Below, one piece after another: positions 47,838 to 55,892 of a stretch of DNA of 64,000 nucleotides (within the stretch, counting starts at the first letter, position 1; each line of letters starts with the position of its first letter). Source of the DNA: Erwinia piriflorinigrans CFBP 5888 (GTDB lineage: Bacteria > Pseudomonadota > Gammaproteobacteria > Enterobacterales > Enterobacteriaceae); NCBI RefSeq assembly GCF_001050515.1, contig NZ_CAHS01000022.1, forward strand, positions 169,210-233,209. The letters are read 5' to 3'. The translations under genes were made by a program, and so were the position numbers. Under the pieces are notes generated by a model that saw only the letters and a program-made list of their open reading frames with translations, ran no database searches and was not told the origin of the DNA.

Positions 47838-48736
47838 CATTTGCGACGAGGGCCACGGCTCCAGTAAGCCATAAAGCTGATACATTCAGGGGAGAGGCCG
47901 CGCTCGCCAATCAGATAGCGGCGCACCTGTTTCACCGCGCTAGACTCGGCGGCGACCCAGCCATGAAAGCAGGTATCAGCCCCTGCCGCACGATCCCACA
48001 GCAGGTCGCCCTCATCACCCTCTGACAGCTCCTGACGCTCCATCGCCGCCGCTGGCAATACCGCATGCTGCCTGACCGCTTTGAGCATCGCTTCACCGTG
48101 CGCCGCGCCGCTCTCGTCACGCGGCAGCCAGTGAATGTCAGCAAAGCGATATTGGCTAAGATCGATACAGTCAGCGCGTTTAGGTAGCTCCAGAAACATT
48201 TGTAGTGGCGGCGGATTGCGCCATTCCGCCAGCTGCTCAAGGATGGCCTTTGCCGCCGGAAATGCGGTTTCATCAGCAACCACCAGCGCCCGCTCAACGT
48301 TGCGTTGCGGGTTCCACTCGTAGCCGCCGCTGTCCGTGGTACAGGCACCGTTTGGCGCGATGATTTGTAAAGGATCGCCCGGCTGCGCTGCCAGCGCCCA
48401 GGCAGATGCCGGCCCTTCCGTTCCGTGCATAACAAACTCTACTTCAAACTCGCCAGCCTGCGCATTGACGTGACGCAAGGTGTAAGTGCGCGCTATCGGG
48501 CGGAGTTCTGCCGGCATGGCGCAGACGGTTTCCCACCAGGATTTTATGCCACTCAGCGCCGAAGGCGTGCCGTTGCGAGATGGGAACAGCAGCTTGACGC
48601 GCTGGTCTGGCGCCTCCATCTTCATCTGGCGCACATCATCACCGCTGAACACGCAGCACAGCATCGAAGGAGAAAGCACCTGCTTACGCGCCAGCACTAC
48701 GTTGAATAAGCGATATTCCTGAACATCCGCCATCAT
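47834..48736 (-). CDS. Siderophore-interacting protein (SIP/ViuB family ferric reductase)
   Basis: A 300-residue cytosolic flavoprotein. The FAD-binding domain carries ARTYTLRHVNAQAGEFEVEFVMHG (RxYTxR signature) and the C-terminal NAD(P)H domain has VADETAFPAAKAILEQL and the final SFMAYWSRG motif of the SIP family. Such enzymes reduce ferric-siderophore complexes in the cytosol to release iron. A Fur-box-like run lies about 75 bp upstream, matching iron-repressed expression. No siderophore biosynthesis or receptor genes are adjacent. Confidence 0.9.
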   Translation of the reverse strand: MMADVQEYRLFNVVLARKQVLSPSMLCCVFSGDDVRQMKMEAPDQRVKLLFPSRNGTPSALSGIKSWWETVCAMPAELRPIARTYTLRHVNAQAGEFEVEFVMHGTEGPASAWALAAQPGDPLQIIAPNGACTTDSGGYEWNPQRNVERALVVADETAFPAAKAILEQLAEWRNPPPLQMFLELPKRADCIDLSQYRFADIHWLPRDESGAAHGEAMLKAVRQHAVLPAAAMERQELSEGDEGDLLWDRAAGADTCFHGWVAAESSAVKQVRRYLIGERGLSPECISFMAYWSRGPRRKC

Positions 48737-48806
48737 TCCGCCTTATAAACCTGAAAACCCCGCACGTTGTACCACGCGCCTGAAGGGGCAAAGAATAGCA
48801 AAGCCA

Positions 48807-48833
48807 AATGATAATGAGAATGAGAATGAGGAT
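48807..48833. promoter_or_regulatory. Fur-box-like operator
   Basis: The sequence contains overlapping GATAAT-like hexamers, GATAATGAGAATGAGAAT then GAGGAT, the repeated NATNAT pattern recognised by Fur. It lies between the divergent SIP gene (47834-48736) and the acyltransferase-like gene (from 48925), so it could serve either or both promoters. Confidence 0.65.
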
Positions 48834-48924
48834 TCTTTACCCGTGCGCGCTACAGAACCGATTGATCCCCGAGCAAAAAGCGTTCAACGTAGCGGTTTCC
48901 CTGTGACCTGTGCGGAGCACACCG

Positions 48925-50052
48925 ATGTCCCTGACCCTCCTGACACGGCTGGCCGATATTCCGGCCAGCCAGTGGGATGCCCTGACGCCGAACGATCAGC
49001 CCTTCTTACGCCATGCTTTTCTCAATGCGCTGGAGCAGAGTGGTTCGGTGAGCCGCGCCAACGGCTGGCTGCCGCAGCACCTGCTGTGGATGGAAGATGG
49101 CGTTCCACGCGCGGCGCTGCCCGGCTATGCGAAAAGCCATTCGATGGGTGAATACGTGTTCGATCAGGGCTGGGTGGAAGCCTGCCAGCGCGCCGGAGTG
49201 CCTTATTATCCGAAATGGCTGTCGGCGGTGCCTTTCAGCCCGGTAAGCGGCGCACGGCTGCTGGGTGATGATGCCGCCGCCGCACGGCTATTGCAGGCGC
49301 TGCCCGGTTTTTTGGATGCCGAGCCGCTGCACAGTGCGCACATCAACTTCAGCGATCGGCGCATGCACCCGCTGTTGCAGCAGGACAGGCGCTGGCTGCT
49401 GCGTCTTGGCTGCCAGTACCACTGGCACAATCGCGGCTACCGCGATTTTCAGGATTTTCTTGATACCCTCACCTCGCGCAAACGCAAACAGCTACGCAAA
49501 GAGCGCCAGCTGGTCGCCAGCCAGGGCGTAGAGTTTATCTGGTATCAGGGGGCGGAACTGCGTGAAGCGCAGTGGGATTTTATCTATGCCTGCTACGCCA
49601 ATACCTACCGTGTGCGCGGTCGTCAACCTTATCTTAACCGCCTGTTCTTCAGTTTACTGGCAGAGAGTATGCCTGCCGCCATCCGCGTAGTCATCGCCAG
49701 CCAGCAGGGCAACCCGCTGGCGATGGCTTTCAGCCTGGTGGACGGCGATACCTTCTATGGCCGCTACTGGGGATGTCTGGAAGAGTATAACCGCCTGCAT
49801 TTTGAGACCTGTTTTTACCAGGGCATGGAATATGCTATCGCACACGGGCTGGCGCGTTTCGATGCCGGTGCACAGGGCGAGCATAAGCTGATCCGTGGCT
49901 TCGAGCCGGTACTGACCGAGTCCTGGCATCTGCTGCGTCACCCGGGCCTGCACGATGCGGTCGCCCGCTTTTTGCACCAGGAGCGCGAAAGCCTCCGCGC
50001 CTGGGTGGTTGAGGCGCGTGAAGCGTTACCCTATCGTCTTGCAACACCCTGA
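48925..50052 (+). CDS. GNAT-fold acyltransferase-like protein (DUF482/COG3146)
   Basis: A 375-residue protein of the COG3146 group annotated as putative peptidogalycan or GNAT-family acyltransferases. Typical segments are PFLRHAFLNALEQSGS, YVFDQGWVEAC, INFSDRRM and LTSRKRKQLRKER, with a C-terminal GNAT-like region (MAFSLVDGDTFYGRYWGC, then HFETCFYQGMEYAI). The substrate is unknown. The ATG at 48925 is preceded by GGAG 7 nt away; the GTG at 48910 is a less likely start. It shares the upstream region with the Fur-box-associated SIP gene. Confidence 0.8.
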   Translation: MSLTLLTRLADIPASQWDALTPNDQPFLRHAFLNALEQSGSVSRANGWLPQHLLWMEDGVPRAALPGYAKSHSMGEYVFDQGWVEACQRAGVPYYPKWLSAVPFSPVSGARLLGDDAAAARLLQALPGFLDAEPLHSAHINFSDRRMHPLLQQDRRWLLRLGCQYHWHNRGYRDFQDFLDTLTSRKRKQLRKERQLVASQGVEFIWYQGAELREAQWDFIYACYANTYRVRGRQPYLNRLFFSLLAESMPAAIRVVIASQQGNPLAMAFSLVDGDTFYGRYWGCLEEYNRLHFETCFYQGMEYAIAHGLARFDAGAQGEHKLIRGFEPVLTESWHLLRHPGLHDAVARFLHQERESLRAWVVEAREALPYRLATP

Positions 50053-50083
50053 AATCAGGTTATGCCCGGCCAGCCGGGCCGGG

Positions 50084-51919
50084 TTATGACGCCTCGGCGA
50101 CAAAACCGCCGGTTTGATGTCGCCACAGGCGCGCATACAGTCCGCCGCGTGCCAGCAGCTCACTATGGCTGCCGATTTCAGCAATCCTGCCCTGCTCCAG
50201 CACCACCAGTCTGTCCATGCGGGCGATAGTGGAGAGGCGGTGCGCAATGGCGATCACCGTTTTTTCGCCCATCAGGTTTTCCAGGCTCTCCTGGATCGCC
50301 GCTTCCACTTCAGAGTCCAGCGCCGACGTGGCTTCATCCATGATCAGAATAGGGGCATCTTTCAACAGCACGCGAGCAATGGCGATACGCTGGCGCTGGC
50401 CGCCGGAGAGCTTCACTCCGCGCTCACCGACATGGGCATCCAGACCGGTGCGCCCCTGCGGATCGGACAGCAGCGGAATAAATTCATCCGCTTTCGCCCG
50501 GTGGATCGCCTGCTGTAGTTCCTCTTCGCTGGCATTAGGGCGTCCGTACAGCAGGTTGTCACGAATTGAGCGGTGCAGCAGTGAGGTATCCTGAGTGATC
50601 ATGCCAATCTGCGCACGCAGGCTCTCCTGGCTGATGTCGGCGATGTTCTGCCCGTCGATGGTAATACGCCCACCGTTCAGGTCATAAAGCCGCAGCAGCA
50701 GATTGACCAGCGTCGATTTCCCGGCACCGGAAGGGCCAATAAGCCCAATTTTTTCGCCCGGCCGGATGGTCAGTTGCAGGTTGTCGATCACCGTACGCTC
50801 GCCGCCGTAGTTGAAGTCAACGGCGTCAAAATGGATCTCGCCCTTTTCCACCCGCAGCGCCGGGGCCTGCGCTTTATCGCTAACGTTGACCGGTTGGGTA
50901 ATCGTTTTCAGGCCATCCTGCACCATACCGATATTCTCGAAAATACCGTTCACCACCCACATAATCCAGCCGGACATATTAACGATGCGGATCACCAGCC
51001 CGGTTGCCAGCGCAATGGCCCCCACGCTGAGCAGCGACTGGGTCCACAGCCATAATGCCAGGCCGGTGGTGCTGACGATCAGCAGGCCGTTCAGCGTGGT
51101 GACCACCACGTCCATGCCGGTGACCATCCGCCCCTGGTCGCGGGTTTTTATCGTCTGATCGCCAATCGCCTCACGCGCATTCTGGCGCTCCAGATCGCTA
51201 TGGGCGAACAGTTTCAGGGTGGTGATATTGGTATAGCCATCGACAATAAAGCCCATCAGACGTGAGCGGGATTCGGAAGAGGCCACCGAGCGCGCTTTGA
51301 CGCGCGGCACAAAGTAGCGCAGGCAGAGAATATAGCCAACGATCCAGATCAGCAGCGGAATGGTCAGCCGCCAGTCTGCCTCGGCAAACAGCACCAGGGT
51401 GGTGATGGCGTAGATCAGTACATGCCACAGCGCATCCACCGCCTGCACCGCCGAATCGCGTAGGGCATTGCCAGTTTGCATTATGCGCTGGGCAATACGC
51501 CCGGCAAAATCGTTCTGAAAGAAGTTCAGGCTTTGGCGCAGCACGTAGTTATGATGCTGCCAGCGGATCATGCTGGTCATACCGGGGTTAATCGCCTGGT
51601 GAACCAGCAGATCGTGCAGGCCAATAAACAGCGGCCGCAGCAGCAGCGCCACCGCCGCCATCCACAGCAGTTCGCCGCCGTGATCGCTGAAAAAAGTCAC
51701 GGCAGGGCCGGCATTCACCAGGTCGATAATCCGGCTGAGGTAGCGGAACAGCGCCACTTCGATTAACGATGCAACGAGTCCGATAACCAGCAGCAGCGCG
51801 AAGCTCGGCCATACCTGGCGCAGATAAAACAGATAAAAAGCCCAGACGCGGTTAGGCGGTGTGTCGGCCGGGGCATCCTTGAAGATGTCGATGATCCTTT
51901 CAAAACGGCGATACGGCAT
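50084..51919 (-). CDS. ABC-type multidrug/lipid exporter (fused membrane and ATPase domains)
   Basis: A 611-residue half-transporter. Six transmembrane helices (about 35-330) precede the ATPase: Walker A GPSGAGKSTLV near 400, signature [16 protein letters not shown], Walker B ILIMDEATSALD and H-loop IAHRLSTIA. It works as a homodimer. It resembles the MsbA/MdlB branch but is not a clear orthologue of an E. coli exporter, and no substrate is indicated. It is convergent with the acyltransferase-like gene; a GC-rich hairpin (50064-50079) lies between their ends. Confidence 0.88.
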   Translation of the reverse strand: MPYRRFERIIDIFKDAPADTPPNRVWAFYLFYLRQVWPSFALLLVIGLVASLIEVALFRYLSRIIDLVNAGPAVTFFSDHGGELLWMAAVALLLRPLFIGLHDLLVHQAINPGMTSMIRWQHHNYVLRQSLNFFQNDFAGRIAQRIMQTGNALRDSAVQAVDALWHVLIYAITTLVLFAEADWRLTIPLLIWIVGYILCLRYFVPRVKARSVASSESRSRLMGFIVDGYTNITTLKLFAHSDLERQNAREAIGDQTIKTRDQGRMVTGMDVVVTTLNGLLIVSTTGLALWLWTQSLLSVGAIALATGLVIRIVNMSGWIMWVVNGIFENIGMVQDGLKTITQPVNVSDKAQAPALRVEKGEIHFDAVDFNYGGERTVIDNLQLTIRPGEKIGLIGPSGAGKSTLVNLLLRLYDLNGGRITIDGQNIADISQESLRAQIGMITQDTSLLHRSIRDNLLYGRPNASEEELQQAIHRAKADEFIPLLSDPQGRTGLDAHVGERGVKLSGGQRQRIAIARVLLKDAPILIMDEATSALDSEVEAAIQESLENLMGEKTVIAIAHRLSTIARMDRLVVLEQGRIAEIGSHSELLARGGLYARLWRHQTGGFVAEAS

Positions 51920-52154
51920 AAGGCAGGCTCACTTGCTGGTCAGTAAACCTACAGCTTAGTGCATGAGTGGCACAGACAGAAGTCGCCCTCCGGTTTATGG
52001 TGAAAAATTGTTGCCACGGCAATCGTCAACCACGCCACTATGCCCGGCGGACCGCGTGCCGTTCCTGTCGCAGAAATAACTTCCGCTTCCCCCCTGTTTC
52101 CTGGCCATAAAATGCCGATAGTCTTTTTTTCACACAGCCAATCTGGATAAACGT

Positions 52155-53699
52155 ATGAAAATATCGACCCGCCTGATAGCAGGTTATTCCCTGCTGATTT
52201 GCATCTTTTTTCTCTGCTCCGCCATCGCCTGGAGTGGCCTGAATAAGGCCCGTCATGGCATGGATGAGGTGGTCAATCAGCAAATGAAAAAAATGGTGCT
52301 GGCAAATGAAATGGGCACCGCCTTGAGAAATATGCTGGTCGAAGTCAGAAATATGGCGCTTTTCTCCGACCTGCAGGCGATAGCGTCAGAGGGGGAGCGT
52401 TTTCAGCAGCAGAAGTCGGTTTACCTGCAAAAACGTGATGCCCTGGCCGCGATGATCCACGCGCAGCCCTCGACAGAAGAGCTGGAATTACTGGGTCGGG
52501 TAAATGATAACGAGAAAACCGCCCTATCGGCGCTGGAAAACGCCGCACGTATGGGCCAGCAGCATCAGCTAGAGGGGTTCGCTGATTATCTGACCCAAGT
52601 GGTGCGGCCCCCTCAACAGATTTTGGTCGCCAGTCTGAATAGCCTCACGAGCCTGCAAACCAAAGCGGCTGAAGACAAAGCGCAGGCAGACAGCGAGGCC
52701 GCTCAGCATATTTTATTACTGCTTAGCGCACTGATTTTACTCTCCGTGGTGGCAGCGGTCTGTATCTGTCTGTTCACCGTGCGGGTGTTGACGCGCCAGT
52801 TGGGTGGCGAGCCACGACAGGCGCAGCAGCTGGCTGCCGCGATTGCCAGTGGCGATCTCACCACATCGATCGTATTACGGCGTCATGACGGCAGCAGCCT
52901 GCTTGCCTCGCTGGACGTGATGCAAGAGCGCCTGCGCAGTTTGGTATCTCAGGTTAAGGATGCCTCGGCTTCCGTTGCGCTAGCCTCCGACGAAATAGCC
53001 TCGGGCAATACGGAGCTGTCGTCACGGACCGAGCAGCAGGCGGCGGCATTACAGGAAACCGCAGCCAGTATGGAACAGTTGACCGCAACCGTGAAAAGCA
53101 ATGCCGCCGGGGCCCAGCAGACGGCGCAATCAGCTCGTGAGACCGCTAAAGCGGCGCGCAGCGGCGAGGCTGAAGTACAGCTTATGACTCAAACCATGAG
53201 TGACATCTCTCTTAGCGCCGTCAGGGTGCGAGATATCATCAGCGTCATTGAGGGGATAGCCTTCCAGACCAATATTCTGGCATTGAATGCCGCCGTCGAA
53301 GCGGCGCGCGCAGGTGAACAGGGCCGTGGATTTGCGGTGGTCGCCGGGGAGGTAAGAACGCTGGCGCAGCGCAGTGCGCTGTCAGCAAAGGAGATCAAAG
53401 GACTGATTGAGAGAACGGTAGCACAGGTAGAAAGCGGTGCGACCATCGCCGAGGAAACCGGGAAAAGTATTGTGAACATTGTCGCCAGGGTCGGCGAGCT
53501 GGCCACCGCGATGGATGAGATAGCCCTTTCTTCTTCAGAACAGCTACAGGGTATTTCTCAGGTGAGCGTGGCGGTCAGTCAGATGGATGGCGTGACGCAG
53601 AATAATGCCGCGCTGGTGGAAGAGTCCTCCTCTGCTTCACAGTCTCTTTCCGCACAGGCACATGCGCTACGCGGGATGGTGGAGCGCTTCAGCGTGTAA
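52155..53699 (+). CDS. Methyl-accepting chemotaxis protein
   Basis: A 514-residue chemoreceptor. TM1 at about 8-28 ([21 protein letters not shown]), a four-helix-type periplasmic domain (about 30-185), TM2 ([20 protein letters not shown]), a HAMP region, and the long signalling coiled coil with the conserved hairpin tip [38 protein letters not shown]. It ends GMVERFSV with no NWETF-type tether for CheR, so it should depend on other receptors for methylation. The ligand is unknown. Start ATG; single gene. Confidence 0.93.
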   Translation: MKISTRLIAGYSLLICIFFLCSAIAWSGLNKARHGMDEVVNQQMKKMVLANEMGTALRNMLVEVRNMALFSDLQAIASEGERFQQQKSVYLQKRDALAAMIHAQPSTEELELLGRVNDNEKTALSALENAARMGQQHQLEGFADYLTQVVRPPQQILVASLNSLTSLQTKAAEDKAQADSEAAQHILLLLSALILLSVVAAVCICLFTVRVLTRQLGGEPRQAQQLAAAIASGDLTTSIVLRRHDGSSLLASLDVMQERLRSLVSQVKDASASVALASDEIASGNTELSSRTEQQAAALQETAASMEQLTATVKSNAAGAQQTAQSARETAKAARSGEAEVQLMTQTMSDISLSAVRVRDIISVIEGIAFQTNILALNAAVEAARAGEQGRGFAVVAGEVRTLAQRSALSAKEIKGLIERTVAQVESGATIAEETGKSIVNIVARVGELATAMDEIALSSSEQLQGISQVSVAVSQMDGVTQNNAALVEESSSASQSLSAQAHALRGMVERFSV

Positions 53700-53767
53700 A
53701 CGGCTGCCTGTTGCGCTGCCAGGACGGCGTCATTTTTTCGCACCGTCCTGACGGCTTTACTGACGGG

Positions 53768-54784
53768 CTATTTGTGTAGCGTATCTGCCCCTTTCACCAG
53801 CACCGGTACACGCAGCACCCGGTCGGTCGCGGTCACGTACATCCAGTTACGGTTCTGCGCATCGGTGCACAGCGCCAGATTCGCGGTGGCCTTCGCGGGG
53901 ATAAGTACTTTCCCTAAGCGCTTCCCTGCCGGTGAGAATACCTGAACGCCATCCTCGCTGCTGGTCCAGACATTGCCTTTGGTATCAACCTTAATGCCAT
54001 CGGGAACGCCCGGTGAAACCTCTGTAAACACCCGGCCTTCTCCAGTCTGCTGCGCGTTGACCGGATAAACCATAATGCGGTGTTGCAGCGATTTGTTGTT
54101 AACATCGTGCCCCAGCTGCGCATCCGACACGTAAAGCAGCTTGCCGTCCGGGGAGAACGCCAGCCCGTTAGGCGTATATAAATCCGGCGTGTTCATCTTC
54201 GATAGCTTTTTCACTGCCGGGTCATAGCGATAAACAAATTCCCCTTCAATCTCCGGTTTCCCCGTTCCGTCGCTCTCTTCCTTACTCAGAATGCCGAATT
54301 TAGGATCGGTAAACCAGATCGCGCCATCCGGGGCCACGGCGACATCGTTCGGGCTGTGAAAGCGCTTTCCCTGCCATGAATCAATCAGGGTTGTCCAGCT
54401 ACCGTCATGCTCACGGCGCACAACGGCGCGTTTTCCGTGGGAAGCGGCGATAACTCTCCCTTCTGCGTCAACGGCATGACCATTCTGATAATCAGCCGGG
54501 GAAAGCCAGCTTTTCAGGCCGTCCTTCTCTGACCAGCTCATCACCTCGTTGCGCTTCACATCACTATAAATAAGCGTGTCAGGCGCGATGCACGCCGGGC
54601 CTTCAACCCATTTGCCGTTATCGGCAATCTTCTGTGCGACGGGATGTTTAGCGATAAGATCATAGAAGCCGGGCTGTTCGGCAATCAGCTTGATATCCGT
54701 ATCGCCTGCCGTGCTCTGGGCTGAATTAAGCAAAATGATGCTGCCAACGGCACTCAGTAACCAGGGTTTTAAGCTATAAGACAT
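53768..54784 (-). CDS. Exported SMP-30/gluconolactonase/LRE-like protein
   Basis: A 338-residue six-bladed beta-propeller with a signal peptide (LLSAVGSIILLNSAQSTAG). SMP-30-type metal-site segments are seen: the Glu in WVEGPACI near residue 60, the Asn in FHSPNDVAVAPDGAIWFTDP, and SDAQ in GKLLYVSDAQ. Family members are lactonases for sugar lactones. Exported members are less studied. The gene starts 12 bp after an exported cupin gene, forming a two-gene periplasmic operon. Confidence 0.82.
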   Translation of the reverse strand: MSYSLKPWLLSAVGSIILLNSAQSTAGDTDIKLIAEQPGFYDLIAKHPVAQKIADNGKWVEGPACIAPDTLIYSDVKRNEVMSWSEKDGLKSWLSPADYQNGHAVDAEGRVIAASHGKRAVVRREHDGSWTTLIDSWQGKRFHSPNDVAVAPDGAIWFTDPKFGILSKEESDGTGKPEIEGEFVYRYDPAVKKLSKMNTPDLYTPNGLAFSPDGKLLYVSDAQLGHDVNNKSLQHRIMVYPVNAQQTGEGRVFTEVSPGVPDGIKVDTKGNVWTSSEDGVQVFSPAGKRLGKVLIPAKATANLALCTDAQNRNWMYVTATDRVLRVPVLVKGADTLHK

Positions 54785-54796
54785 GTCAATCGCTCC

Positions 54797-55375
54797 TTAA
54801 TATGCACATGCGCCGCGAGTGCGGGCCTTATCGGCATCAGGTTTAAGTTTAATAATCAGCTGGACGTTTGGCTCATCCCCGACGGTGCGCGTGATATGAC
54901 CCACGCGGTCATCGCCGGGACGCGGCCGGGATGGGGTATCGGCATTAAACTGCACTTCGCCGGGGCCTTGCACCAGGGTGCTGCCATCTGTCGTTTCAAC
55001 CGACCACTTGCCCGACAGCGTAATGACCCACTGCGGGCCAGGTGCATGATGCCAGCTGCCAACGTAACCCGGCGGCAACACGGCATAAGCAATGCTTTCA
55101 ACCTTGTCAGGGGAGATGCCAATCCATTGTGGTGCAGACGGCGGCGCATAGCTTTTATGTTCCAGCCCTTCGAAGCGGCAGTGGCCGATATGCGTTGCGC
55201 CTTTATCGTCGGCCCAGACGGTGGCAAATTTGACCGGCGGCTGGGTTTTGCCGTCACTGACGGTGATTTCATGGGAATCGCCCGGGACGGCACGCACCTG
55301 AGTACTGGCCCCGGCAGAGGCCATAACGCTAAAACCACAAATAAGTGCCACTCTGCGTAGCATGCTGTTTTTCAT
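54797..55375 (-). CDS. Exported cupin-domain protein
   Basis: A 192-residue protein with a signal peptide (ALICGFSVMASAGAS) and a cupin barrel from about 90 to 160. Putative metal-binding pattern: GSWHHAPGPQWVITLSGKWSV (cupin motif 1, HxH-like) and RPGDDRVGH late. First gene of an operon with the SMP-30-like protein; both would act in the periplasm, probably on a small lactone or sugar acid, but no pathway is shown. A signal-like start MKNSMLRRVALI fits. Confidence 0.75.
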   Translation of the reverse strand: MKNSMLRRVALICGFSVMASAGASTQVRAVPGDSHEITVSDGKTQPPVKFATVWADDKGATHIGHCRFEGLEHKSYAPPSAPQWIGISPDKVESIAYAVLPPGYVGSWHHAPGPQWVITLSGKWSVETTDGSTLVQGPGEVQFNADTPSRPRPGDDRVGHITRTVGDEPNVQLIIKLKPDADKARTRGACAY

Positions 55376-55546
55376 TACATTCCCTTAGTTATTAACACCA
55401 GAGTCTTATTATAGACAGGTGTATCCTCGCATGCTTTGTAACCCTGGCAGATAGGGTATATGCCTAAAAGGGAGGTATTCAGAGGGTTGAGGGCGGATGA
55501 TAGTCTGGCGGTGAACTGTCGACTGGTGGTAGCGACGTGTATCAAT

Positions 55547-55568
55547 GCGAGTTGTACATGCAGCACCC
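55547..55568 (+). repeat. 22-nt direct repeat, copy 1 (copy 2 at 55732-55754)
   Basis: GCGAGTTGTACATGCAGCAC followed by CC recurs at 55732-55754 with one extra A (GTTGATACATG). Copy 2 is the predicted 5' end of the small RNA. Downstream of copy 1 a hairpin (ACCGGA with TTCCGGT, 55584-55610) also appears, suggesting two related, diverged RNA units. Confidence 0.5.
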
Positions 55569-55697
55569 TCTTAGTGGGAGCAAACCGGACGGCTCCACCC
55601 GTTTCCGGTCGGGAGAATACGTTATCTTTCACCCGCTGGCACTGCACATTTCGAACACGCCTGGTCAGCATATAGGCAGGTCAGATGTGATGCTATA

Positions 55698-55725
55698 TTG
55701 ACCTGGCAACCAGAAATGCTAGAAT
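55698..55725 (+). promoter_or_regulatory. Sigma-70-type promoter of candidate sRNA
   Basis: TTGACC at 55698-55703 and TAGAAT at 55720-55725 are separated by 16 bp, close to the sigma-70 consensus. Transcription would start near 55732, at the second copy of the 22-nt repeat, and read away from kdpD's coding direction. Confidence 0.55.
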
Positions 55726-55731
55726 TGATTT

Positions 55732-55825
55732 GCGAGTTGATACATGCAGCACCCGGTTCCTGAGCGCGGTCTCCAACCGTATCCGCAACTGAAAAAAACC
55801 TGGTCTTCCAAACCGGGTTTTTTTT
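55732..55825 (+). ncRNA. Candidate small RNA, about 94 nt
   Basis: It is bounded by a good promoter and an intrinsic terminator with no coding frame between. The transcript can fold with TTGCG (55730-55734) against CGCAA (55784-55788), CGGTT (55754-55758) against AACCG (55775-55779), and a small GAG/CTC stem inside, then the terminator. Its size and the terminal U-run are typical of Hfq-dependent sRNAs. It does not match any named enterobacterial sRNA that I can recall. Confidence 0.5.
55796..55825. terminator. Bidirectional Rho-independent terminator (sRNA and kdp operon)
   Basis: AAACCTGGT at 55796-55804 pairs with ACCGGGTTT at 55812-55820 (one T:G pair, 7-nt loop), followed by T residues to 55825. 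On the minus strand the same hairpin is followed by seven T residues, so it can also end kdpFABCD transcription, 68 bp after the kdpD stop. Confidence 0.8.
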
Positions 55826-55892
55826 CATCTCAAAGATCCCGCTTCCGGCACGGTTCATTTCCTGGCTGCCCCGCCAACACGCAAAGACCCAT

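Larger units (their letters stand above)
55376..55892. other. Non-coding stretch where kdpE would be expected
   Basis: This 517-bp region between the cupin gene start and the kdpD stop holds no credible gene. In E. coli kdpE overlaps the end of kdpD; translation just after kdpD here gives no response-regulator start. The region contains a 22-nt repeat, a candidate small RNA with promoter, and a bidirectional terminator, each listed separately. Confidence 0.7.

Noticed and set aside
55732..55825. tRNA or tRNA remnant in the candidate sRNA region
   Set aside because: No clover-leaf, T-loop or acceptor stem could be built; the structure is a nested stem plus terminator.
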